Shown: piece by piece, positions 1 to 5,657 of the stretch
How positions within the stretch are numbered: the stretch's first letter is position 1
How the letters are laid out: every line of letters starts with the position of its first letter
Assembly: GCA_025924775.1 (NCBI GenBank)
Contig: JAICHS010000062.1
Location: 1 to 11,004 of the forward strand
Direction: 5' to 3'
DNA length: 11,004 bases
From: Rhodanobacteraceae bacterium
Lineage (GTDB): Bacteria; Pseudomonadota; Gammaproteobacteria; Xanthomonadales; Rhodanobacteraceae
The notes under the pieces: model-generated
The model's input: only the letters and a program-made list of their open reading frames with translations
What the model was told of the DNA's origin: nothing
The model's database searches: none
Made by a program: the position numbers and the translations under genes

Positions 1-136
1 GATTCATCCGCGCGTCGCGGCCCCGCGCCTGCGCCACCCGGAGCGCGCAGTGTCGGCATCCTGCGCGCCGAACGCAAGGGGCCGCGCGCCCGCGACGCGC
101 TTGCGCGGCCAACCGGGGCACGCCACGCTTGCAACC

Positions 137-610
137 ATGCCCCGCCGCCACCCGATCCACCCGACCCGGTACGCCGAGCGCGCCGACCTTGCCGCGCTGC
201 TGGCACTGGAAGAAGCGACCTTCGACAGTGACCGCATCAGCCGCGCCCAGTGGCGCCGCCACATCGACAGTGCAACGGTGGCCATCCTCGTTGGCGGGCG
301 CGGCGGCGTGGACGCGGCCGCGGTGGTCAGCTATCGCCGCAACTCGCGCAGCGCGCGCCTGTACTCGTTGGCCGTGGACGCGCGGGCGCGCGGGTTGGGC
401 TTGGGGGGTGCCTTGCTGGCCGCGGCCGAAGCGGACGCGCGCGCGCGCGGCTGCACCGCGATGCGGCTTGAGGTGCGCACCGACAACCTTGCTGCGATCA
501 CCTTGTACGAACGTCACGGTTACGTCCGCGGCGCCCGCATATCCGGGTTCTACGAAGATGGCGCGGACGCGTGGCGGTACGCGAAGACCCTGACAACCGT
601 CACGTCCTGA
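137..610 (+). CDS. GNAT-family N-acetyltransferase, RimI-like
   Basis: This is a predicted cytoplasmic acetyltransferase that moves an acetyl group from acetyl-CoA to an amine; the substrate is unknown. Numbered from the ATG at 137 it has 157 residues, a normal size for a single GNAT domain. The acetyl-CoA loop is visible as RGLGLGGALL (about 85-94). It is followed by the RimI-type stretch LEVRTDNLAAITLYERHGY (about 111-129), with Asn117 and Tyr124 at the usual positions, and a C-terminal FYEDGADAWR. The N-terminal part (ALEEATF, DRISRAQWRR) resembles GNATs often found near RimK-like ATP-grasp enzymes, but no such neighbour is in view. An in-frame GTG at 50 would add 29 low-complexity Arg/Ala residues, so I prefer 137, although neither start has a clear ribosome-binding site. 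It is separated from lptM by 261 bases and is probably a separate unit. RimI itself is possible but not supported by context. Confidence 0.85.
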   Translation: MPRRHPIHPTRYAERADLAALLALEEATFDSDRISRAQWRRHIDSATVAILVGGRGGVDAAAVVSYRRNSRSARLYSLAVDARARGLGLGGALLAAAEADARARGCTAMRLEVRTDNLAAITLYERHGYVRGARISGFYEDGADAWRYAKTLTTVTS

Positions 611-871
611 CGAGGACGGTCGCGCCACGGTGGTGCGCCCATCAAGATTGCCTGATATGCCCCGTTTGCACGGTTGCCGTCGTGCCAAACAAACTTTGCG
701 AGCAACGGCGCCGCCATGAATCGTCTGCCCCTGTCCGCCGCGCTGCGCACGCACTGTCATGCAGCGCCAATGCGGCCAGCGCCGGCCACTGACCAGGACG
801 CAACGGCGCCGCACGGCCGCGTTCAACCGCGGCCTATATACTCGCAGCACGTTTCCGACTGGGTTGCGCGC
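611..871 (+). other. Intergenic gap between the acetyltransferase and lptM
   Basis: I see no convincing gene in these 261 bases. The frame of lptM stays open upstream through ATGs at 674 and 717, but the extra residues have no lipoprotein or domain character and would bury the signal peptide, so they are not taken as coding. A small inverted repeat spans the acetyltransferase stop (CGTCC at 603-607 with GGACG at 614-618). It has no T-run and is a poor terminator candidate. The last 40 bases hold the likely lptM promoter. Confidence 0.5.
837..842 (+). promoter_or_regulatory. Candidate -10 element for the lptM-dapF-DUF484-xerC run
   Basis: TATACT matches the sigma-70 -10 consensus at five of six positions and sits in an AT-rich island (TATATACT) within very GC-rich sequence. 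It would place the transcription start near 849, giving a leader of about 23 bases before the lptM ATG at 872. There is no good -35 box at 16-18 bases upstream, so either it is activator-dependent or the match is chance. Confidence 0.4.
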
Positions 872-1057
872 ATGCGTCGTTACACCCTTCCCGCGGCACT
901 GTTGCTGACGTTCGGACTTCTCGCCGGCTGCGGCCAGAAGGGCCCGCTGTACCTGCCACCGGCCCAGCCCGCCGTGGCGACACCCGCGCCGGCGGCATCG
1001 GCCGTCAAACCGGCCAGTGTCGCGCCGGCGCCGGCTGCCACTACCCTCGGCGGCTGA
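872..1057 (+). CDS. lptM: LptM (YifL-type) small lipoprotein
   Basis: This is a 61-residue outer-membrane lipoprotein. In E. coli, LptM binds the LptD/LptE lipopolysaccharide translocon and helps LptD fold and form its correct disulfides; that role is transferred by homology. The sequence shows a basic start (MRRYT), a hydrophobic signal segment (about 6-18) and a clear lipobox LLAGC with the acylated Cys at residue 20. Next comes the family signature CGQKGPLYLPP, then a Pro/Ala-rich disordered tail. Length and signature fit the family well. The frame is open further upstream, but only the ATG at 872 puts the signal peptide at the N-terminus. It is the first gene of the lptM-dapF-DUF484-xerC run, the same order as yifL-dapF-yigA-xerC in E. 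coli, and ends 14 bases before dapF. Confidence 0.88.
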   Translation: MRRYTLPAALLLTFGLLAGCGQKGPLYLPPAQPAVATPAPAASAVKPASVAPAPAATTLGG

Positions 1058-1071
1058 GCCCGGAGCCCGGC

Positions 1072-1914
1072 GTGGCGGCGCTGCGCTTCACCAAGATGCA
1101 CGGCATCGGCAACGACTTCGTCGTGCTGGACGCGCGCGCTGCTGCGCTGCCACTCGATGCGGCGCGCATCCGCGCCATGGCCGATCGCCATACCGGCATC
1201 GGCTTCGACCAGTTGCTGGTCATCCAGCCGGCGCGCGACCCCGCGTGCGTGGCCGCCTACGCGATCCGCAACGCCGACGGCTCGCCGGCGCAGCAGTGCG
1301 GCAACGGCGCACGCTGCATCGGCGCCTGGCTGCAGCGTGCGGGCGTCGCCAAAGCTGGTGCAACGGTGCGGCTGGAAAGCCCGGCCGGCCTGATCGGCAT
1401 GCGCCTGATCGACGCCGGCACCGTCACCGTGGAAATGGGTGAACCGGTGTTCGACCCCGCACACATCCCGTTCAACGCGTCGGCATCGGCCGACTTGTAT
1501 CCACTTGAGGTGGACGGGGCGTCCGTCGAGATCGCCGCGGTGTCGATGGGCAACCCGCACGCGGTGCTCGAAGTGGACGACGTGCACGATCCGCGCGTGG
1601 ATCGCCTGGGGCCGCGCATCACCGTGCACCCCCGCTTCCCGCAAGGCGTCAACGCGGGCTTCGTCCGGGTCGCCGACCCCAGCCGCATCCAGCTGCGCGT
1701 CCACGAACGCGGCGCCGGCTGGACGCAGGCCTGCGGCAGTGGCGCCTGCGCGGCGGTCGCGGCCCTGCACCGGCGCGGTCGCGTCGGCGACGAGGTGCGC
1801 GTGGAACTGCCCGGTGGCACGCTCGGCATCGCGTGGCGGGGCCCCGGTCACGCGTTGTGGATGACCGGTCCCGCGGCTTTCGTCTTTGACGGCGAATGGC
1901 TGGGCGACGCCTGA
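1072..1914 (+). CDS. dapF: Diaminopimelate epimerase
   Basis: This cytoplasmic enzyme interconverts LL- and meso-diaminopimelate, the last step before lysine and the source of the peptidoglycan cross-linking residue. It uses two cysteines and no cofactor. The 280-residue protein begins with the family motif KMHGIGNDFVVLD (8-20). The catalytic Cys pair is Cys76 in QQCGNGARC and Cys221 in ACGSGACA. Other conserved parts are MGNPH (159-163), VNAGF (193-197) and ERGAG (212-216). Where E. coli has Glu after ERGAG this protein has Trp (ERGAGWTQACG); I do not know how common that is, and it is not a catalytic position. The start is GTG at 1072, chosen because a GGAG at 1062-1065 lies 6 bases upstream and the family motif follows at once. 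Length is normal. Confidence 0.96.
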   Translation: MAALRFTKMHGIGNDFVVLDARAAALPLDAARIRAMADRHTGIGFDQLLVIQPARDPACVAAYAIRNADGSPAQQCGNGARCIGAWLQRAGVAKAGATVRLESPAGLIGMRLIDAGTVTVEMGEPVFDPAHIPFNASASADLYPLEVDGASVEIAAVSMGNPHAVLEVDDVHDPRVDRLGPRITVHPRFPQGVNAGFVRVADPSRIQLRVHERGAGWTQACGSGACAAVAALHRRGRVGDEVRVELPGGTLGIAWRGPGHALWMTGPAAFVFDGEWLGDA

Positions 1915-2029
1915 ACGACCTGCCGCGCCCGCGTGCGCGGCCCCGCACCGCCACATCACCGCTCCTTTTGTTTGCGTTCGCGCGGATGAACGTCCACACT
2001 TCGCGGCACCCCAACCGGTACCCGCGCGC
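1915..2029 (+). other. Spacer between dapF and the DUF484 gene with a GC-rich hairpin
   Basis: The 115-base gap is larger than the others in this run. It carries a perfect 7-bp inverted repeat, GCCGCGC (1922-1928) and GCGCGGC (1935-1941), with a 6-base loop. A CTCCTTTTG stretch follows more than 20 bases later, too far away for a standard intrinsic terminator. The hairpin may attenuate transcription or protect an RNA end, or it may only reflect base composition. No clear promoter is visible before the DUF484 ATG. Confidence 0.35.
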
Positions 2030-2716
2030 ATGGCCGATCTGACCCTGAAACAAAGCCTCGAGGCGATGGATGTCGCCGAATACCTGCGCGAGCACCCACG
2101 CTTCCTGGAAAACTTTCCGGACGTCGCCGCGGAGCTGGTGATGCCGCGCGAGAACGGCCCCGCCGCCTCACTGGCGGCGTATCAACTGGAAACCCTGCGC
2201 GCGCGCAACCGCGAGTTGAACGCGCGGCTGGCGGAACTGGTGGTGATCGCCGGCGACAACGAGCAGCTGATGGTGCGCGTGCACACGCTCACGGTCGGCC
2301 TGCTGCGCGACGACAACCTGGCGGACGTGTTGAAAAGCTTTGTCGGCATGCTGCACGAAGACTTCCACACCGACATGACGCGCGTGGTGCTGTTCCGCGA
2401 CGGCGCCGCGCTGCCGCGCGCGGACTGGCTGATCTGCGTGCCGGAAGGCGCGGGCGCGCTGCCGGAATTCACCGAGTTCCTGGCCCGTGGCGAACCCGCG
2501 TGCGGGCGCCTGGCCCCAGGCAAGCTGGCGCGCCTGTTCGGCAGCGAGTTCGAAAGCGTGCAATCGACCGCACTGCTGAAAATCGGCGATGTCGGCATGC
2601 TGGCGATCGGCAGCCACGATCCCAACCGTTTCCACCCCGGCATCGGCACCCTGTTCCTGAAGCTGATCGCGCAGGCGCTGGACGCCGCGATCGCGCGTTA
2701 CCCGGTGGCCGAGTGA
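2030..2716 (+). CDS. DUF484 family protein (YigA-like)
   Basis: This 228-residue cytoplasmic protein has no known biochemical activity. It is recognised by the N-terminal pattern VAEYLREHPRFLENFPD (about 15-31), typical of DUF484. A short helical, probably coiled-coil stretch follows (LETLRARNRELNARLAELV, about 54-72), then a GAF-like domain (about 80-225) ending in FHPGIGTLFLKLIAQAL. GAF-like folds bind small molecules or dimerise, but no ligand can be read from the sequence. The gene sits between dapF and xerC, as yigA does in E. coli and as in many gammaproteobacteria. Only one base separates its TGA from the xerC ATG, suggesting translational coupling. The frame is open upstream to 1886, but the chosen ATG gives the usual N-terminus. 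No strong ribosome-binding site is seen. Confidence 0.85.
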   Translation: MADLTLKQSLEAMDVAEYLREHPRFLENFPDVAAELVMPRENGPAASLAAYQLETLRARNRELNARLAELVVIAGDNEQLMVRVHTLTVGLLRDDNLADVLKSFVGMLHEDFHTDMTRVVLFRDGAALPRADWLICVPEGAGALPEFTEFLARGEPACGRLAPGKLARLFGSEFESVQSTALLKIGDVGMLAIGSHDPNRFHPGIGTLFLKLIAQALDAAIARYPVAE

Positions 2717-2717
2717 G

Positions 2718-3605
2718 ATGAGCGGCCTTGCCGCCGACACCGCGCGCTTCCTGGAATACCTGAAGGTCGAGCGGCACTACTCGCCCGGTACGCTGCGCAA
2801 CTACGCGCACGAGCTGGAAACCCTGACCCGGTTTGCCGACGGCTTGGCGCTGGGCGACTGGAGCGAACTGCGCGGCGAGCAGCTGCAGACGCTGGTCGCC
2901 GACGAACACCGGCGCGGCCTGGAGCCGCCCTCGCTGCGGGCGATGCTGTCGGCGTTCCGCAGCTTCTTCCGCTTCCTCGCGCGCGACGGCAAATTGCAGA
3001 ACAACCCGGCGGCGGGCGTGCGCTCACCCAAGGTGCGGCGCAAGCTGCCCGAGGTACTGGATGTGGACGAAGCCGCGGCGCTGGTGGAAGTCACCGCGGG
3101 CGACCCGTTGGCGTTGCGCGACCGTGCGATGCTGGAGTTGCTGTATTCCAGCGGCTTGCGCGTATCCGAACTGTGCGGCGCGCGCTGGCGCGACCTGGAT
3201 ACCGAGCAAGGCCTGCTGCGGGTGACCGGCAAGGGCAGCAAGACCCGCATCGTACCGGTCGGACGCTTGGCGCTGGCGGCGCTGGCCGCGCTCAGGGAAC
3301 ACCTGGCCGCGGGCGCGGACGAACCCATCCTGCGTGGCCGTGGCGACCGGCCGCTGACACCAGGCGCGGTACGCGCCGCGATCAAGCGCCGCGCGCGCGC
3401 GCAGGGCGTGTGGAAGCGTGTGTATCCGCACCTGCTGCGGCACTCCTGCGCATCGCACCTGCTGGAATCGTCGGGCAATCTGCGTGCGGTGCAGGAACTC
3501 CTGGGCCACGCCGACATCGGCACCACGCAGATCTACACGCATCTCGATTTCCAGCACCTCGCCAAGGTGTACGACGCCGCACATCCGCGCGCGAAACGGA
3601 AATAG
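2718..3605 (+). CDS. xerC: Site-specific tyrosine recombinase XerC
   Basis: XerC works with XerD at the chromosomal dif site to resolve chromosome dimers at division. The 295-residue protein has the N-terminal SAM-like DNA-binding domain (about 1-100; FLEYLKVERHYSPGTLRNY near 11) and the C-terminal catalytic domain. The full catalytic set is visible: Arg148 (SGLRVSEL), Lys172 (GKGSKTR), His238 and Arg241 (PHLLRHSCASH), His264 (LLGHADIGTTQ) and the nucleophile Tyr273 (IYTHLDFQHL). The C-terminal KVYDAAHPRAKR is characteristic of XerC and argues against XerD or a phage integrase. Small departures from E. coli around the HxxR box (Leu239 for Lys, Cys244 for Phe) are not catalytic. It starts 1 base after the DUF484 stop. 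In Xanthomonadales hslV would normally follow; here a convergent gene does. Confidence 0.96.
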   Translation: MSGLAADTARFLEYLKVERHYSPGTLRNYAHELETLTRFADGLALGDWSELRGEQLQTLVADEHRRGLEPPSLRAMLSAFRSFFRFLARDGKLQNNPAAGVRSPKVRRKLPEVLDVDEAAALVEVTAGDPLALRDRAMLELLYSSGLRVSELCGARWRDLDTEQGLLRVTGKGSKTRIVPVGRLALAALAALREHLAAGADEPILRGRGDRPLTPGAVRAAIKRRARAQGVWKRVYPHLLRHSCASHLLESSGNLRAVQELLGHADIGTTQIYTHLDFQHLAKVYDAAHPRAKRK

Positions 3606-3608
3606 GCC

Positions 3609-3643
3609 GCTCCGCGGCGGCCGTGACCACGGCGGTCGCGACC
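3609..3643. other. GC-rich palindromes in the convergent gap after xerC
   Basis: Three short inverted repeats lie side by side just after the xerC stop. They are GCCGC-TCC-GCGGC, GCCGT-GACC-ACGGC, and a perfect 10-base palindrome GGTCGCGACC (3634-3643). The two flanking genes converge here, so these could help end transcription from either side. None is followed by a T-run on either strand, so they are not textbook intrinsic terminators. Confidence 0.35.
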
Positions 3644-3664
3644 AGGGTCGTGCCTGCAAACCCT

Positions 3665-3685
3665 TAGGAGCCGCCCGCAGGCGAC
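3665..3685. repeat. Degenerate REP-like element
   Basis: TAGGAG followed by an imperfect stem (GCCGCC at 3670-3675, GGCGAC at 3680-3685, one mismatch) resembles the TAGGAG-plus-GC-stem repetitive extragenic palindromes scattered in Pseudomonas and Xanthomonadales genomes and mobilised by RAYT transposases. It lies in a convergent gap, the usual place for such elements. Only one copy is visible in the window, so repetitiveness cannot be shown here. Confidence 0.4.
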
Positions 3686-3697
3686 CCGTACACACGC

Positions 3698-5560
3698 TCA
3701 GCTGTCATACCCGAAACGTTCCAGCCAGGGACGCAACACCGGCAGCACCGGCTCGAAGTGCTCGCGATAATGCACCCAGCGCCCCACCGCCGCGCGCGTC
3801 ACGGGCTGCGTGACCTGCGCATAACTCGGCGTCGCGATGAACTGCTTGTCGCGCGCATGTGTGGCAAAGCGTGTGAACGGCGACGCATCCGCAACTTCCA
3901 GGAATCGCCCGAGCCGCACGACCGCGCCGTCGAAATCGGCCACGACGGATTCGTAGCGCCATTCCAGCAACGCCGGCCTGAACACTTCGACATGGCCGCA
4001 ACATTGCGCGAAGGCGTCCGCGTAGCCACGCGCCAGCCGCGGTAGCGATGCGCACATCGCCATGAACGCCGGCGAACGGAAGGACTGCATGCTGCAGCTC
4101 AGCAGCACGTCGCAGGGATGCCGCAGGCACAGGATGATGCGCGCCGCGGGAAACAGCCGCAGGATCAGCGGCAGGCACAGCATGTTGAGCGGATTCTTGT
4201 CGACCAGCCGATGCTGGCCAAGGTCCGGCAGGGTGTGCGCCACGAGCTTCCAGTACACAGCGCGCAACTGCCCGGCATCGTCCTCGGTCAGGTCGGCAAG
4301 GTCGGCCGGATAACGCTGGCCTGCACCCTCCATGCGTTCGATCAGTTGATAGATGAATCCGCGCTCGTCCATCGAGCGGAAATCCGGGTGCGCATCGAGC
4401 ATCTGTTCCAGCAGGGTCGTGCCCGAGCGCGGGAAGCCGATCACGAACACCGGGCTTTGCGACATCGCCGGGCCGGCCAGTGGTTTCCAGGCCGCGTATT
4501 CGCGCGCAGCCACGGTTCGGGTGACCATCGGCAAGGGCTGGCCGTCCGTCATCGACAACTTCGGCGCCGCCTGCCTGACGATTTGCATCTGCATCGCGTG
4601 GGCGACCTCGAGGGCCTGCCAGGCATCCCGGTAGCGCGACAGGCGATCGTATGCGGCCGCCAGACCAAACGCTGCGCCGGCGCGCGCTTCATCGTCGCCA
4701 GCCAACGCAAGCACGCGCTGGTACAGCGCCGCGGCGTCCGCCTGGCGCCCCGCGCGCGCCGCCATCACCGCGTGCGCGCGCCAGCCATCAATGCGCGCTG
4801 CATGCGCGTCGGCCGGCAAGGCATCCAGCAGCGCCAGCGGCAATTGCTGCAACTCGCCCCGTGCGCGGTCGAGCAGGTTGTTGCGCTCATACAATGCCAC
4901 CCGCTGCGCCGCGATGCGCAGTCGCATGGCTTGGGCCGCCGGCCCATCCGGCAGACGCGCCTGCGCAAGCACCTTCAGCGCGATTTCCAGGCGTCCCAGC
5001 ACGGACAATATGGACGCCAGCACCAACGCTTGCTCCGCCGGCTGCGGCGGCCAGTCGCCCGCCCCTTCCAGCATGGCCTCTTCGCCTTCGATGTTGCCAC
5101 AGACATGGCAGGCGTGGGCCGCCTCCAGTCGCGCTTCCACGAAGCCAGGCGCCAGTCGTGCCGCGTCCAGCAACACCTCGCGCGCCAGTGACCAGCGCTG
5201 CTGCTGGATGTAAAGCAGGCCGAGGTTGTAATGCACCTCGGCGTCACGGGGCGCCAGTGATTTCGCCTTGAGCAGCGCGCGCTCCGATGCCACCAGGTCA
5301 CCCCCCTGTCGGCTCGTCTCGCCGAGGTTGTTCCACCACGCGGAAACCTCCGGCTGCATGCGCGTCAGGCGTTCGAAGGTTTGCGCGGCGCGCACATGGT
5401 CGCCGGTTCGCTGTTGCGCCACGCCCAGCAGCGCAAGAAAGCCCGGGTTGTCCGCCGCGGCACCGGAAACCTGCGCCGCGAGCGCGAGCACGCGTCCGGA
5501 ATCGCCCGCGTTCCATGCGCTAGCCATGGATTCAACGATCGTCGTAATCGGAGCGGTCAT
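3698..5560 (-). CDS. TPR-repeat sulfotransferase
   Basis: This is a cytoplasmic two-part protein of 620 residues (from the ATG at 5560) with no signal peptide. The N-terminal two thirds (about 27-330) are helical tetratricopeptide repeats, clearest at 37-70, 71-104 and 105-138, each ending in a Pro-type linker (MQP, LAP, LAP). The C-terminal domain (about 370-600) is a PAPS-dependent sulfotransferase. It has the 5'-phosphosulfate loop GFPRSGTTLLEQML (375-388) followed by DAHP, then DKNPLN (454-459). The 3'-phosphate-binding segment is RHPCDVLLSCS (480-490), and RYESVV (535-540) and the VGRWVHYREHFEPV ending (592-605) follow. The loop resembles tyrosylprotein sulfotransferases, so a protein or peptide acceptor is plausible but unproven. 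An ATG at 5590 would add ten residues but lies only 13 bases from the terminator. The gene lies downstream of a TonB-dependent receptor, a pairing I recall as recurrent in Xanthomonadales and relatives. Confidence 0.9.
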   Translation of the reverse strand: MTAPITTIVESMASAWNAGDSGRVLALAAQVSGAAADNPGFLALLGVAQQRTGDHVRAAQTFERLTRMQPEVSAWWNNLGETSRQGGDLVASERALLKAKSLAPRDAEVHYNLGLLYIQQQRWSLAREVLLDAARLAPGFVEARLEAAHACHVCGNIEGEEAMLEGAGDWPPQPAEQALVLASILSVLGRLEIALKVLAQARLPDGPAAQAMRLRIAAQRVALYERNNLLDRARGELQQLPLALLDALPADAHAARIDGWRAHAVMAARAGRQADAAALYQRVLALAGDDEARAGAAFGLAAAYDRLSRYRDAWQALEVAHAMQMQIVRQAAPKLSMTDGQPLPMVTRTVAAREYAAWKPLAGPAMSQSPVFVIGFPRSGTTLLEQMLDAHPDFRSMDERGFIYQLIERMEGAGQRYPADLADLTEDDAGQLRAVYWKLVAHTLPDLGQHRLVDKNPLNMLCLPLILRLFPAARIILCLRHPCDVLLSCSMQSFRSPAFMAMCASLPRLARGYADAFAQCCGHVEVFRPALLEWRYESVVADFDGAVVRLGRFLEVADASPFTRFATHARDKQFIATPSYAQVTQPVTRAAVGRWVHYREHFEPVLPVLRPWLERFGYDS

Positions 5561-5602
5561 GCACACATGCTGCAGTGGCAACCAGCCCACTCTAGCGCAG
5601 GC

Positions 5603-5629
5603 AAAAAGGGCGCCGCTTGCGCGGCGCCC
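5603..5629 (-). terminator. Intrinsic terminator after the TonB-dependent receptor gene
   Basis: On the minus strand a perfect 9-bp stem, GGGCGCCGC and GCGGCGCCC with loop GCAA, is followed directly by TTTTT (5607-5603). It begins 29 bases after the receptor stop codon. It is the clearest terminator in the window and argues that the downstream sulfotransferase either has its own promoter in about 40 bases or depends on read-through. Confidence 0.85.
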
Positions 5630-5657
5630 AGAGTCACGATTGCAGCTGATGCGGGGT

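Noticed and set aside
596..620. Inverted repeat over the acetyltransferase stop as a terminator
   Set aside because: The stem is 5-6 bp and there is no T-run downstream, so an intrinsic terminator is not supported.
674..871. N-terminal extension of lptM from ATGs at 674 or 717
   Set aside because: The extension would place the lipoprotein signal peptide internally and has no recognisable features; the start at 872 gives a canonical lipoprotein of normal length.
880..2031. Long minus-strand open frame opposite lptM, dapF and the DUF484 start
   Set aside because: Composition is Arg/Ala/His-rich with no domain pattern, and it lies wholly antisense to dapF, whose motifs are unmistakable. Such shadow frames are expected in high-GC DNA.
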